Assembly (NCBI GenBank): GCA_934467435.1 | Contig: CAKSLR010000088.1 | Coordinates: 1-5,409 of the forward strand | Direction: 5' to 3' | DNA length: 5,409 nt | Origin: an uncultured Eubacteriales bacterium | GTDB taxonomy: Bacteria > Bacillota > Clostridia > Oscillospirales > CAG-272 | In this document: one piece after another, positions 1-4,531 of the stretch | Position numbering within the stretch: position 1 is the stretch's first letter | How the letters are laid out: each line of letters opens with the position of its first letter | Position numbers and translations under genes: made by a program | Notes under the pieces: generated by a model | Told to the model about the DNA's origin: nothing | What the model saw: the letters and a program-made list of their open reading frames with translations, nothing else | Database searches by the model: none

Positions 1-30
1 AAAACCATTTCCGCGCCGGCACCTCCGCAC

Positions 31-75
31 CTCAAAAATCCCCGCCCCCGCTTTTGCGGAGCGGGGATTTTTGAG
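31..75. terminator. Strong bidirectional intrinsic terminator
   Basis: A perfect 15-bp inverted repeat (31-45 with 61-75) encloses a second 4-bp GC helix with a TTTT loop (48-51 with 56-59). The outer ends are AAAAA/TTTTT, so a U-rich tail follows the GC stem in both directions. On the minus strand it would end the folT transcript, about 210 nt after the folT stop. On the plus strand it would end anything arriving from the left of the window. Confidence 0.85.
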
Positions 76-128
76 GTTGACGAAAAATGCACATTTTTTG
101 CGGGAAAGTACCGATATTTTTTCTTTCG

Positions 129-141
129 TTTGTGCTATGAT
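129..141 (+). promoter_or_regulatory. Candidate extended -10 promoter facing right, target unknown
   Basis: TTTGTGCTATGAT carries a TGn-extended -10 hexamer (TATGAT, 136-141) and the upstream TRTG element typical of Gram-positive sigma-A promoters. It resembles the other promoters in this window. No good -35 hexamer lies 16-18 nt upstream. Transcription would start near 148 and run towards the 3' end of folT as antisense. An A-rich leader and a weak GAGGG precede an ATG at 168, but the frame from that ATG simply runs on antisense through folT and looks non-coding. The target may be a small RNA, a lost gene, or nothing. Confidence 0.4.
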
Positions 142-284
142 GGAGAAAAAACAAAAAGAGGGTTCCCATGCAACACGTCACACCGACCGTTACCCGCCCG
201 GAAACAAGGCGACGCACCGGCGGGCGGAGCCGCGCGGAAGAGGAGCCACACGCCTTTTGCGGCAATGCCCCTCCGGATGGCGGC
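142..284. other. Unassigned GC-rich stretch with inverted repeats
   Basis: I recognise no protein here on either strand. The stretch contains two 7-bp inverted repeats: CCGCCCG/CGGGCGG at 194-200 and 221-227, and GAGCCGC/GCGGCTC at 227-233 and 280-286. It also has a short GGC-AAT-GCC hairpin near 261-269. On the minus strand it is simply the 3' untranslated region of folT before the terminator at 31-75. On the plus strand it lies directly downstream of the promoter-like site at 129-141, so a structured RNA or a dispersed repeat element is possible but unproven. Confidence 0.25.
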
Positions 285-839
285 TCAGAACCAGCGATCG
301 GCAGCGCCCGAGCGGCGCAGTGCCTCCGTGAGCGGAATGACCAGCACCGCGACCAGCACCGCCGTCACCACCCCGGTAAACAGCCGGGCAAAAAAGCTGC
401 CGAACACATAGGCAAACGTATAGTAGTCGAAGATCACGCTGTCAAGCCAAATCATGCCCGTATTGACCAGCGTGGTGACAATCGCCGCGCCGATGCAGAC
501 AAGAAGCAGCGCCACGGGGCGCCCCTCCGCTCGGCGGGGCGTTTTTTTTGCCCACGCTACAAAAGCACCGATGAGCAGCACCCGCACAACCGGGGGCAGC
601 ACCCAAAGCGGCGTGGTGGGCGTGAGCCCGTAACCGAGCAGTTGATTGAGAAATTCCCCGACACCGGCGGCAAGCGCCGCGGGAAAGGGACCGAACAGAA
701 CGGCGGCAAGGACGGTTGGCAGTGAGGAAAGGGTAAAACGAAGATTGCCGATCTTAATGGCAAGAAAGTGCGCCAGAACAAAATACATGGCGCTGAGCAT
801 ACAAAGGGTCACCAGGCGATATGTTTTTTTTCGTTCCAT
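285..839 (-). CDS. folT: Folate ECF transporter S component (FolT-type)
   Basis: This 184-residue hydrophobic protein is the substrate-capturing membrane subunit of an energy-coupling-factor importer. It would work with a shared EcfA/EcfA'/EcfT module encoded elsewhere. Hydrophobic segments lie at about 9-28, 36-68, 76-97, 108-132 and 138-170, with a basic N-terminus (MERKK) and a basic C-terminal tail, which fits a six-helix S component of normal length. Residues 48-52 (LFGPF) and the GEFL and TPTTPLW stretches at 61-78 resemble folate-family S components. Substrate assignment rests mainly on the THF riboswitch upstream. The start is the ATG at 839, because GGGAGG lies 8 nt before it. The frame is open upstream to 1178, but that extension crosses the riboswitch and is not coding. 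It is transcribed alone from a promoter at 1041-1069 and ends at the terminator at 31-75. Confidence 0.87.
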   Translation of the reverse strand: MERKKTYRLVTLCMLSAMYFVLAHFLAIKIGNLRFTLSSLPTVLAAVLFGPFPAALAAGVGEFLNQLLGYGLTPTTPLWVLPPVVRVLLIGAFVAWAKKTPRRAEGRPVALLLVCIGAAIVTTLVNTGMIWLDSVIFDYYTFAYVFGSFFARLFTGVVTAVLVAVLVIPLTEALRRSGAADRWF

Positions 840-847
840 CAAAAAAA

Positions 848-887
848 CCTCCCGTATCACAGTTCTCTCGTTCTGTAAGCCGGAAGG
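848..887 (-). promoter_or_regulatory. folT ribosome binding site and its sequestering helix (riboswitch expression platform)
   Basis: The folT Shine-Dalgarno GGGAGG lies at 853-848, 8 nt from the ATG, which fixes the start at 839. Upstream RNA CCUUCCG (887-881) is complementary to CGGGAGG (854-848): six Watson-Crick pairs and one G-U. Inside that helix ACAG (876-873) can pair with CUGU (862-859). There is no poly-U tract, so control is probably at translation: the helix would hide the ribosome binding site when folate is bound. The pairing is visible; the on/off logic is inferred. Confidence 0.6.
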
Positions 888-904
888 CGCACGCCTGCAG
901 GCAG

Positions 905-1020
905 ACAGCGGGATGCGAGGGTTGCACCGCAACGCGGCGGGGGATTTTCCCCCGCCGCGTTTTCGTCCCGCAGGCAACTCCCCGTCCCGCAGGCACTTCA
1001 CGCGCAACACTCTACTCTGT
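905..1020 (-). promoter_or_regulatory. Tetrahydrofolate (THF-I) riboswitch aptamer
   Basis: The minus strand shows the THF-I aptamer core in order: ACAGAGTAGA (1020-1011), GCGTGAAGTGCC, GGGACGGGGAGTTG, GGGACGAA, GCGGTGCAAC and CGCATCCCGCTGT (ending at 905). P1 is ACAG/CUGU (1020-1017 with 908-905). P2 is an 8-position helix (1011-1004 with 925-918) with one U-C mismatch. P3 is CCUGCGGG paired with a second CCUGCGGG, including two G-U pairs. The GCAUCC joining strand that makes the pseudoknot with the P3 loop is present. The variable arm is a 13-bp GC hairpin (931-961), much longer than the short tetraloop arm I recall for the Eubacterium siraeum aptamer. The class binds reduced folates and usually lowers folate transport or synthesis genes, matching folT downstream. 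Confidence 0.94.
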
Positions 1021-1040
1021 TCTACATTTTTATTTTCTTC

Positions 1041-1069
1041 ATTGTAACACAAACCGCGCGGGAATACAA
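1041..1069 (-). promoter_or_regulatory. folT / THF riboswitch promoter
   Basis: A TGn-extended -10 TACAAT (1046-1041) sits 17 nt from a partial -35 TTGTAT (1069-1064). The upstream TGTG element is present. Initiation near 1034 would place the first aptamer base only about a dozen nucleotides into the transcript, as expected for a riboswitch leader. The -35 lies in the loop of the hairpin that follows uxaC. Confidence 0.75.
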
Positions 1070-1082
1070 GACCCCCGCGCGG
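1054..1082 (-). terminator. Terminator-like hairpin after uxaC (weak U tail)
   Basis: A perfect 9-bp GC stem, CCGCGCGGG (1082-1074) with CCCGCGCGG (1062-1054), has an 11-nt loop and begins 7 nt after the uxaC stop codon. The tail is only TTTGTGTT, so termination may be incomplete and some uxaC transcripts could read into the folT riboswitch. The hairpin overlaps the folT promoter. Confidence 0.55.
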
Positions 1083-1089
1083 AAAAATA

Positions 1090-2457
1090 TCAAAGATCAA
1101 AATACCGCTTTGCGTTTTCGTAGGCAATGCCGCGCACCATGACGCCGAGCGCCGCCTCATCCATCGGGTATTCGCCATCCTCTACCCACTTGCCGAGCAG
1201 ATTGCAGAGAATCCGGCGGAAATACTCGTGCCGCGGGTAAGAAACCAGGCTGCGCGAGTCGGTCAGCATGCCGATAAAGCCGGAGAGCATACCGAGGTTA
1301 CCGAGGGCACGGAGCTGCGCCTCCATCCCGTCGCGGTTATCGTTGAACCACCAGCCCGCGCCGAACTGCATGGCAAACGGACGGGGGGCGCTCTGGAAGT
1401 TGCCGATCATGGTACCGAGGACGTAATTATCCTTCGGGTTGAGGTTGTAGAGGATGGTTTTCGGCAGCACGCCTTCGCTGTTCATTTTGTCCAGCAGGCG
1501 GGAAATGCCCTCGGCAATCCGGAAGTCGTTGATCGAGTCAAAGCCGGTATCGGGTCCGATGGCGGAAAGCATTTTGCGGTTATTGTTCCGCATGGCACCG
1601 ATGTGCAGCTGCATTGCCATGTGGTGCTTTTCGTATTCCCCGGCAAGGAAAAGGAGAAGCGCGGTGCGGTAAGCATCCGCCTCTGCCGTGCTCGGCGTTT
1701 CCCCGTGCATCGCGCGCGCGAACGCCACATGCGGATCGCCCTCAACATACGCCACACGCTCCAGCGAATGGTCGGAGAGGCGGCAGCCGTTCTCGGCAAA
1801 GAAACGCACGCGGGACGAGAGCCACGCCAGCAGTTCTTCATACGTGGAAACGCCGGCGGAGCGCAGGTACAGGGCAAAACTGTCCTTCTCTACCGCCAGC
1901 GCCTTATCGGGACGGAAGGTCGGCAGCACGCGCACCCCGTACCCTTCCTCCCGCAACTGGGAATGGAAAGAAAGCGCGTCAATCGGATCATCGGTCGTGC
2001 AGACCACCTCGACCCCCGAGCGGAGAATCAGGTTCCGCGCCGAATAGGCGGAGTCGGCAAGCCGCTCGTTGCAGGCGGCGTAAATGCGGGCGGCGCTCTC
2101 CCGCGTCAGCGGTTCCTCCACATCAAAATAGCGCTTCAGTTCCAGGGCGGTGAAGGCGTACAGCGGGTTGCCGATCAGCCCCGGCATAATGGAGGCATAC
2201 GCCTCGAATTTGGCAAAATCGTCACCCGTGCCGGTAATCAGTTCCTCCGGAATGCCGGCGGTGCGCATCTGCCGCCATTTGTAGTGATCGCCGCCGAGAA
2301 AGAGTTCGGTGGCGTTTTTGAAACGGTAATCCTTTGCAATCATCTCGGGTACAAGATGGCAGTGATAGTCAATGATCGGCTGCCCCTCGGCATACGTATG
2401 GTACAAATGCCGTGCCGTTTCGTTCTGCAGCATAAAATCCTTCTGAATGATACCCAT
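1090..2457 (-). CDS. uxaC: Glucuronate/galacturonate isomerase UxaC
   Basis: This 455-residue cytoplasmic enzyme interconverts D-glucuronate and D-fructuronate, and D-galacturonate and D-tagaturonate, the first step of hexuronate breakdown. It belongs to the amidohydrolase-type TIM barrels. The metal-binding HxH motif is at H32/H34 (DYHCHL). The family signatures QLHIG (283-287), GWWFND (368-373) and LTDSRS with PRHEYFRR (398-415) are intact, including D400. The length is near the usual 450-475. The ATG at 2457 is chosen because GGGAG lies 7 nt upstream; the next in-frame ATG (Met9) has no such site. It is transcribed from a promoter inside the hairpin loop at 2511-2519, separated by a terminator from the isomerase gene upstream. 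It probably serves the same sugar-acid pathway as its neighbours. No uxaB, uxuA, uxuB, kdgK or kdgA is visible here. Confidence 0.97.
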   Translation of the reverse strand: MGIIQKDFMLQNETARHLYHTYAEGQPIIDYHCHLVPEMIAKDYRFKNATELFLGGDHYKWRQMRTAGIPEELITGTGDDFAKFEAYASIMPGLIGNPLYAFTALELKRYFDVEEPLTRESAARIYAACNERLADSAYSARNLILRSGVEVVCTTDDPIDALSFHSQLREEGYGVRVLPTFRPDKALAVEKDSFALYLRSAGVSTYEELLAWLSSRVRFFAENGCRLSDHSLERVAYVEGDPHVAFARAMHGETPSTAEADAYRTALLLFLAGEYEKHHMAMQLHIGAMRNNNRKMLSAIGPDTGFDSINDFRIAEGISRLLDKMNSEGVLPKTILYNLNPKDNYVLGTMIGNFQSAPRPFAMQFGAGWWFNDNRDGMEAQLRALGNLGMLSGFIGMLTDSRSLVSYPRHEYFRRILCNLLGKWVEDGEYPMDEAALGVMVRGIAYENAKRYFDL

Positions 2458-2488
2458 GGTTTTTCTCCCGTTCTGTTTTCGGGCGCAG

Positions 2489-2536
2489 AAAAAGCGCGCC
2501 GCTTTTTTTCATTGTACCACAAAAAGCGGCGCGCTT
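2489..2536 (-). terminator. Intrinsic terminator after the isomerase gene, with the uxaC promoter in its loop
   Basis: A perfect 16-bp inverted repeat (2521-2536 with 2492-2507) has an 11-bp GC-rich part, AAGCGCGCCGC, a 13-nt loop and a T5 tail (2493-2489) on the minus strand. It lies about 45 nt after the isomerase stop, as expected for the end of the regulator-isomerase transcript. Its loop contains the -10 of the next gene. Confidence 0.75.
2511..2519 (-). promoter_or_regulatory. uxaC promoter (extended -10) in the hairpin loop
   Basis: TGGTACAAT (2519-2511) is an extended -10 preceded by TTTTTG. The surrounding sequence TTTGTGnTACAATGAA is identical to that at the folT promoter except at n. 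No clear -35 lies 17 nt upstream (GGTAAG), so activity would depend on the extended -10 or an activator. Initiation near 2504 would give a transcript lacking the 5' arm of the terminator hairpin, so it could pass through. The leader to the ATG at 2457 is about 47 nt. Confidence 0.6.
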
Positions 2537-2581
2537 ACCATAGCATTTTATACTTTTTCTATTTTGATGGAATTTGCAAAC

Positions 2582-3430
2582 TCAGGCAAGCTGCGCGCGC
2601 AAAAACCGCACCGCCCCCGTAATGTCCGCAAGGGGTTGCTCACCCGCCTCCCGCTCAATGGTCAGGAACCCGTCATACCCCACTTCCCGCAGGGCGGCAA
2701 TGTATCCTTTCCAGTCCACATCCCCTTCCCCGATCGGAAGTTCGACAAAGCCGCGGCAGGCGTTGAGCGCCTCGACCCCGCCGACAGCGAAAGCGTGATA
2801 CACTTCCTCCGGCGTCATGGTGCTGTCCAGTTTCCGCCCGTCTTTGGCATGGGTGTGGACAATGTATTTGCCAAGCAGCCGCACCGCCGCCGCGGCATCC
2901 TGCCCCGTAACCATGGTAAAGTTGGCGGGATCCAGGTTCACGCCGACACCCCCTTCGGTATCCTCTAAGAACGCAAGCAGCGTGCTTGCCATCTCGGGTC
3001 CGGTTTCGATTGCCATGGTCACACCGTGGGCTTTCGCATACTTGCCGCACGCGGTCAGCGCCCGCAGCATAACCGCATAGCGCGGGTTGCTCTTGTCGGC
3101 GGGAATGACGCCGATGTGCGTGGTCACCACGTGACAGTCAAACTTCACCGCCAGGTCGATGATGCGGCAGGTCGCCTCAATGCGCGCGGGGTTATCCTCT
3201 TCCCGCTCAAAGCCGTAGCCGCCCATATCCCCGCACAACGCGGAAATACAAAGCCCCTTTTCGGCAAGCAGCGCCCGCACCGCGGCGATTTTCTCCTCGC
3301 TCAGCACCGCCGGGGAAAATTTTCCCGTCGTTGCATAGATCTGCACGCCCGCCAGCCCGAGTTTTGCCGCCGTGGCGATGGCCTCCTCCACCGGTTGTTT
3401 GAGACAATCGGTAATGACACCCAGTTTCAT
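2582..3430 (-). CDS. Sugar isomerase/epimerase, xylose-isomerase-like TIM barrel (AP endonuclease 2 superfamily)
   Basis: This 282-residue cytoplasmic protein has the pattern of metal-dependent sugar isomerases/epimerases (IolE, IolI, tagatose epimerase-like). Putative metal or catalytic residues lie at barrel strand ends: H105 (TTHIG), E142 (AIETG), D167 (NLDPAN), H192/H194 (VHTHAKD) and E259 (TIERE). The strand-1 start (MKLGVITD) and final barrel segment (GYDGFLTIERE) are intact, and the length is typical. The exact substrate cannot be read from sequence. Related folds also serve as the catalytic subunit of 3-keto-C-glycoside deglycosidases. The start at 3430 is supported by AAGGGAGGT 8 nt upstream. 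The AraC-type regulator reads into this gene in the same frame with no stop, so an N-terminally fused product is also possible. Co-transcription with the regulator and the closeness of uxaC and a Gfo/Idh oxidoreductase suggest sugar or sugar-acid catabolism. Confidence 0.88.
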   Translation of the reverse strand: MKLGVITDCLKQPVEEAIATAAKLGLAGVQIYATTGKFSPAVLSEEKIAAVRALLAEKGLCISALCGDMGGYGFEREEDNPARIEATCRIIDLAVKFDCHVVTTHIGVIPADKSNPRYAVMLRALTACGKYAKAHGVTMAIETGPEMASTLLAFLEDTEGGVGVNLDPANFTMVTGQDAAAAVRLLGKYIVHTHAKDGRKLDSTMTPEEVYHAFAVGGVEALNACRGFVELPIGEGDVDWKGYIAALREVGYDGFLTIEREAGEQPLADITGAVRFLRAQLA

Positions 3431-4321
3431 CTTTGTTACCTCCCTTGTATGAGAAAATAATGGATTTTTTTGTTTGCCCCGCTCCGTGGGGCTTTTGCCG
3501 TAATGCGCTTTATAACTGCGCGAAAAACTGTGAATGGACGAATAGGAAAGCGCCTCCGCCGTTTCGGTGACCGAATACCCGTCGGCAAGCAGCCGCTCCG
3601 CCTCCCGCATCCGGCACTCGGCATAATACGCCCGCAGAGATTTTCCCGTCACGCGCGAGAACACGCGCCCGAGATAGCGGTAATTATAGTGGTACACCCG
3701 CGCAAGCGAGGGCAGATCCCGCAGGGTGCGGATATGCTCGGCAATGTAGTTCTGCATATCGTACACGAGCAGCGCCGTATCGGTCAGGCGGGGAAAATAG
3801 TGCACCTCCCGGCTCTCGGTATAGCGCCAGATGAGGGCAATCAGCAATTCGGCAATGAGGTAACCCGCCAGCATGGTGGAAAAGGGCGCCCCGCCCTCCA
3901 GCACCGAAAACAGGTGAAACAGGTTCTGCGCCTGCCCCGGAAGCGAAACGGCGCGCCCCTCTTCCCCGTGGAACAGGCGGTCCAGTTCTTCAAACAGGTA
4001 AGCAAAGGACGAATCGCCCACCGGGCGGTCAAACCCGAGAAACGCCATGCGCATGGGGGAAGCGGCGCTGCTTTCGATGGTATGCCCTTCATGCGGGAGG
4101 GAAACCACCGCATCGCCCTCCTTCACGTGGTGGTCGGTCGCGCCGGTGGAAATGACCCCTTCCCCCGCCAAAACATAACTGATCTCATAGCAGAACTGCG
4201 TATGCGTATCAATGCCGCCGCGCGGTTTGAACAGAATCTCCCCGTACTGGTAAAGGGCAAGCCCCGCGCAGGGAATGCGTTCTTCCTCGGTGCGGTTGAA
4301 ATGGTAGGAATAGGTTGCGAT
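3431..4321 (-). CDS. AraC-family transcriptional regulator with N-terminal cupin sensor; frame open into the isomerase
   Basis: A DNA-binding regulator of about 290 residues. An N-terminal cupin (about residues 24-100, with KPRGGIDTHTQF and EISYVLAGEG) should bind a sugar-type effector. The C-terminal AraC domain has two helix-turn-helix units, at about 203-232 (LPSLARVYHYNYRYLGRVFS) and 250-278 (SVTETAEALSYSSIHSFSRS), closing with YGKSPTE. The start is unusual: no ATG, GTG or TTG exists in frame until TTG at 4171, which would remove half the cupin. GGGGGAG at 4334-4328 points to AUC at 4321, and the promoter at 4350-4378 rules out a start above about 4343. No stop separates it from the isomerase: a 16-residue tail (GKQKNPLFSHTREVTK) leads straight to the isomerase Met. 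Deleting one base from the A7 tract (3465-3471) would give a TAA at 3438-3436 overlapping the isomerase ribosome binding site. It probably controls its own operon and the divergent oxidoreductase. Confidence 0.88.
3439..3446 (-). promoter_or_regulatory. Internal ribosome binding site of the isomerase gene
   Basis: AAGGGAGG (3446-3439), 8 nt before ATG 3430, is among the best Shine-Dalgarno sequences in the window, yet it lies inside an uninterrupted reading frame. It shows that the isomerase is, or recently was, translated separately from the regulator. Confidence 0.85.
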
Positions 4322-4327
4322 CGGGCT

Positions 4328-4334
4328 CTCCCCC
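4328..4334 (-). promoter_or_regulatory. Ribosome binding site pointing to an AUC start of the regulator
   Basis: GGGGGAG (4334-4328), part of a purine-rich run beginning just after the predicted transcription start, is followed by 6 nt and then AUC at 4321-4319, in frame with the complete cupin domain. No standard start codon lies within reach in any frame. Confidence 0.6.
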
Positions 4335-4349
4335 TTCCCCTTTTTTCTG

Positions 4350-4378
4350 ATGATACCACATTTTTTCCGTGCTGTAAA
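4350..4378 (-). promoter_or_regulatory. Promoter of the regulator-isomerase operon
   Basis: A -35 TTTACA (4378-4373), a 17-nt spacer and a -10 TATCAT (4355-4350) with a TGTGG extension make this the most complete promoter in the window. The start would be near 4343, leaving a 5' leader of only about 22 nt. Confidence 0.8.
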
Positions 4379-4398
4379 GGGGTTTTGTGAAAAAATGT
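4358..4398. repeat. 10-bp inverted repeat flanking the regulator's -35 (possible operator)
   Basis: ACATTTTTTC (4358-4367) and GAAAAAATGT (4389-4398) are perfect inverted copies separated by 21 bp. One arm lies in the spacer between -10 and -35 of the regulator promoter, the other just upstream of the -35. Arm centres are 31 bp apart, close to three helical turns, so a dimeric repressor could bind both. A-T richness makes chance possible. Confidence 0.4.
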
Positions 4399-4409
4399 AA
4401 CCGTTTTGA
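4396..4409. promoter_or_regulatory. Catabolite-responsive (cre-like) box
   Basis: TGTAACCGTTTTGA matches the CcpA cre consensus TGWAANCGNTNWCA at every defined position except position 13 (G for C). It lies between the two divergent promoters, so glucose repression of either operon is plausible. It could instead be an operator for another LacI-family protein. Confidence 0.4.
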
Positions 4410-4423
4410 CCGCAGGCGGGCGC

Positions 4424-4469
4424 CTTGTGTGTTTCATGTTAAATTTCTTGTGTCATTTTGCTAAAGACA
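4424..4469. promoter_or_regulatory. Imperfect direct repeats, candidate AraC-type regulator site
   Basis: CTTGTGT occurs at 4424-4430 and 4447-4453, 23 bp apart, with further scattered matches after each copy (12 of 23 positions in all). The pair ends at the poor -35 region of the divergent oxidoreductase promoter. AraC-family activators commonly bind direct repeats about two helical turns apart next to a weak -35, which fits this site, but the assignment is inferred. Confidence 0.4.
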
Positions 4470-4482
4470 AGAGGCGCGCGCG

Positions 4483-4491
4483 TGCTATAAT
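4483..4491 (+). promoter_or_regulatory. Promoter of the Gfo/Idh oxidoreductase gene
   Basis: TGCTATAAT is an extended -10 with a perfect TATAAT (4486-4491). The hexamer 17 nt upstream (AAAGAC, 4463-4468) is a poor -35, so activation by a bound regulator is likely. A start near 4498 leaves a leader of about 34 nt. Confidence 0.75.
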
Positions 4492-4531
4492 AGACATAAC
4501 CATAAAAAAATCCGGGAAAGGGGTTTTTATC

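Noticed and set aside
32..265. Short minus-strand open frame (77 codons) after folT
   Set aside because: It starts at TTG, has no recognisable domain and runs through the terminator at 31-75.
168..725. Plus-strand open frame starting at ATG 168 behind the promoter-like site
   Set aside because: Most of it is antisense to folT and its sequence is low-complexity Arg/Gly/His-rich. The promoter-like site is kept as a finding, but not the protein.
840..1178. N-terminal extension of folT to 1178
   Set aside because: The extension translates the riboswitch, its promoter and the end of uxaC; the ribosome binding site at 848-853 fixes the start at 839.
2538..2581. AT-rich TATAAA and TGCTATGGT elements as an alternative uxaC promoter
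   Set aside because: No -35 at proper spacing, and transcripts from here would run into the terminator hairpin. The loop promoter is the better match.
1228..2622. Long plus-strand open frame (464 codons) opposite uxaC and its leader
   Set aside because: Antisense shadow of a GC-rich gene: its translation is Arg/His/Gly-rich, resembles no family I know and has no ribosome binding site, while uxaC is intact with all motifs.
3470..4390. Plus-strand open frame (306 codons) opposite the AraC-type regulator
   Set aside because: Composition is that of an antisense frame and the start has no ribosome binding site. The minus strand encodes clear cupin and AraC domains.
4502..4530. ATAAAAA/TTTTTAT inverted repeat around the Gfo/Idh ribosome binding site
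   Set aside because: Seven A-T pairs with a 15-nt loop are too weak to support a regulatory hairpin.
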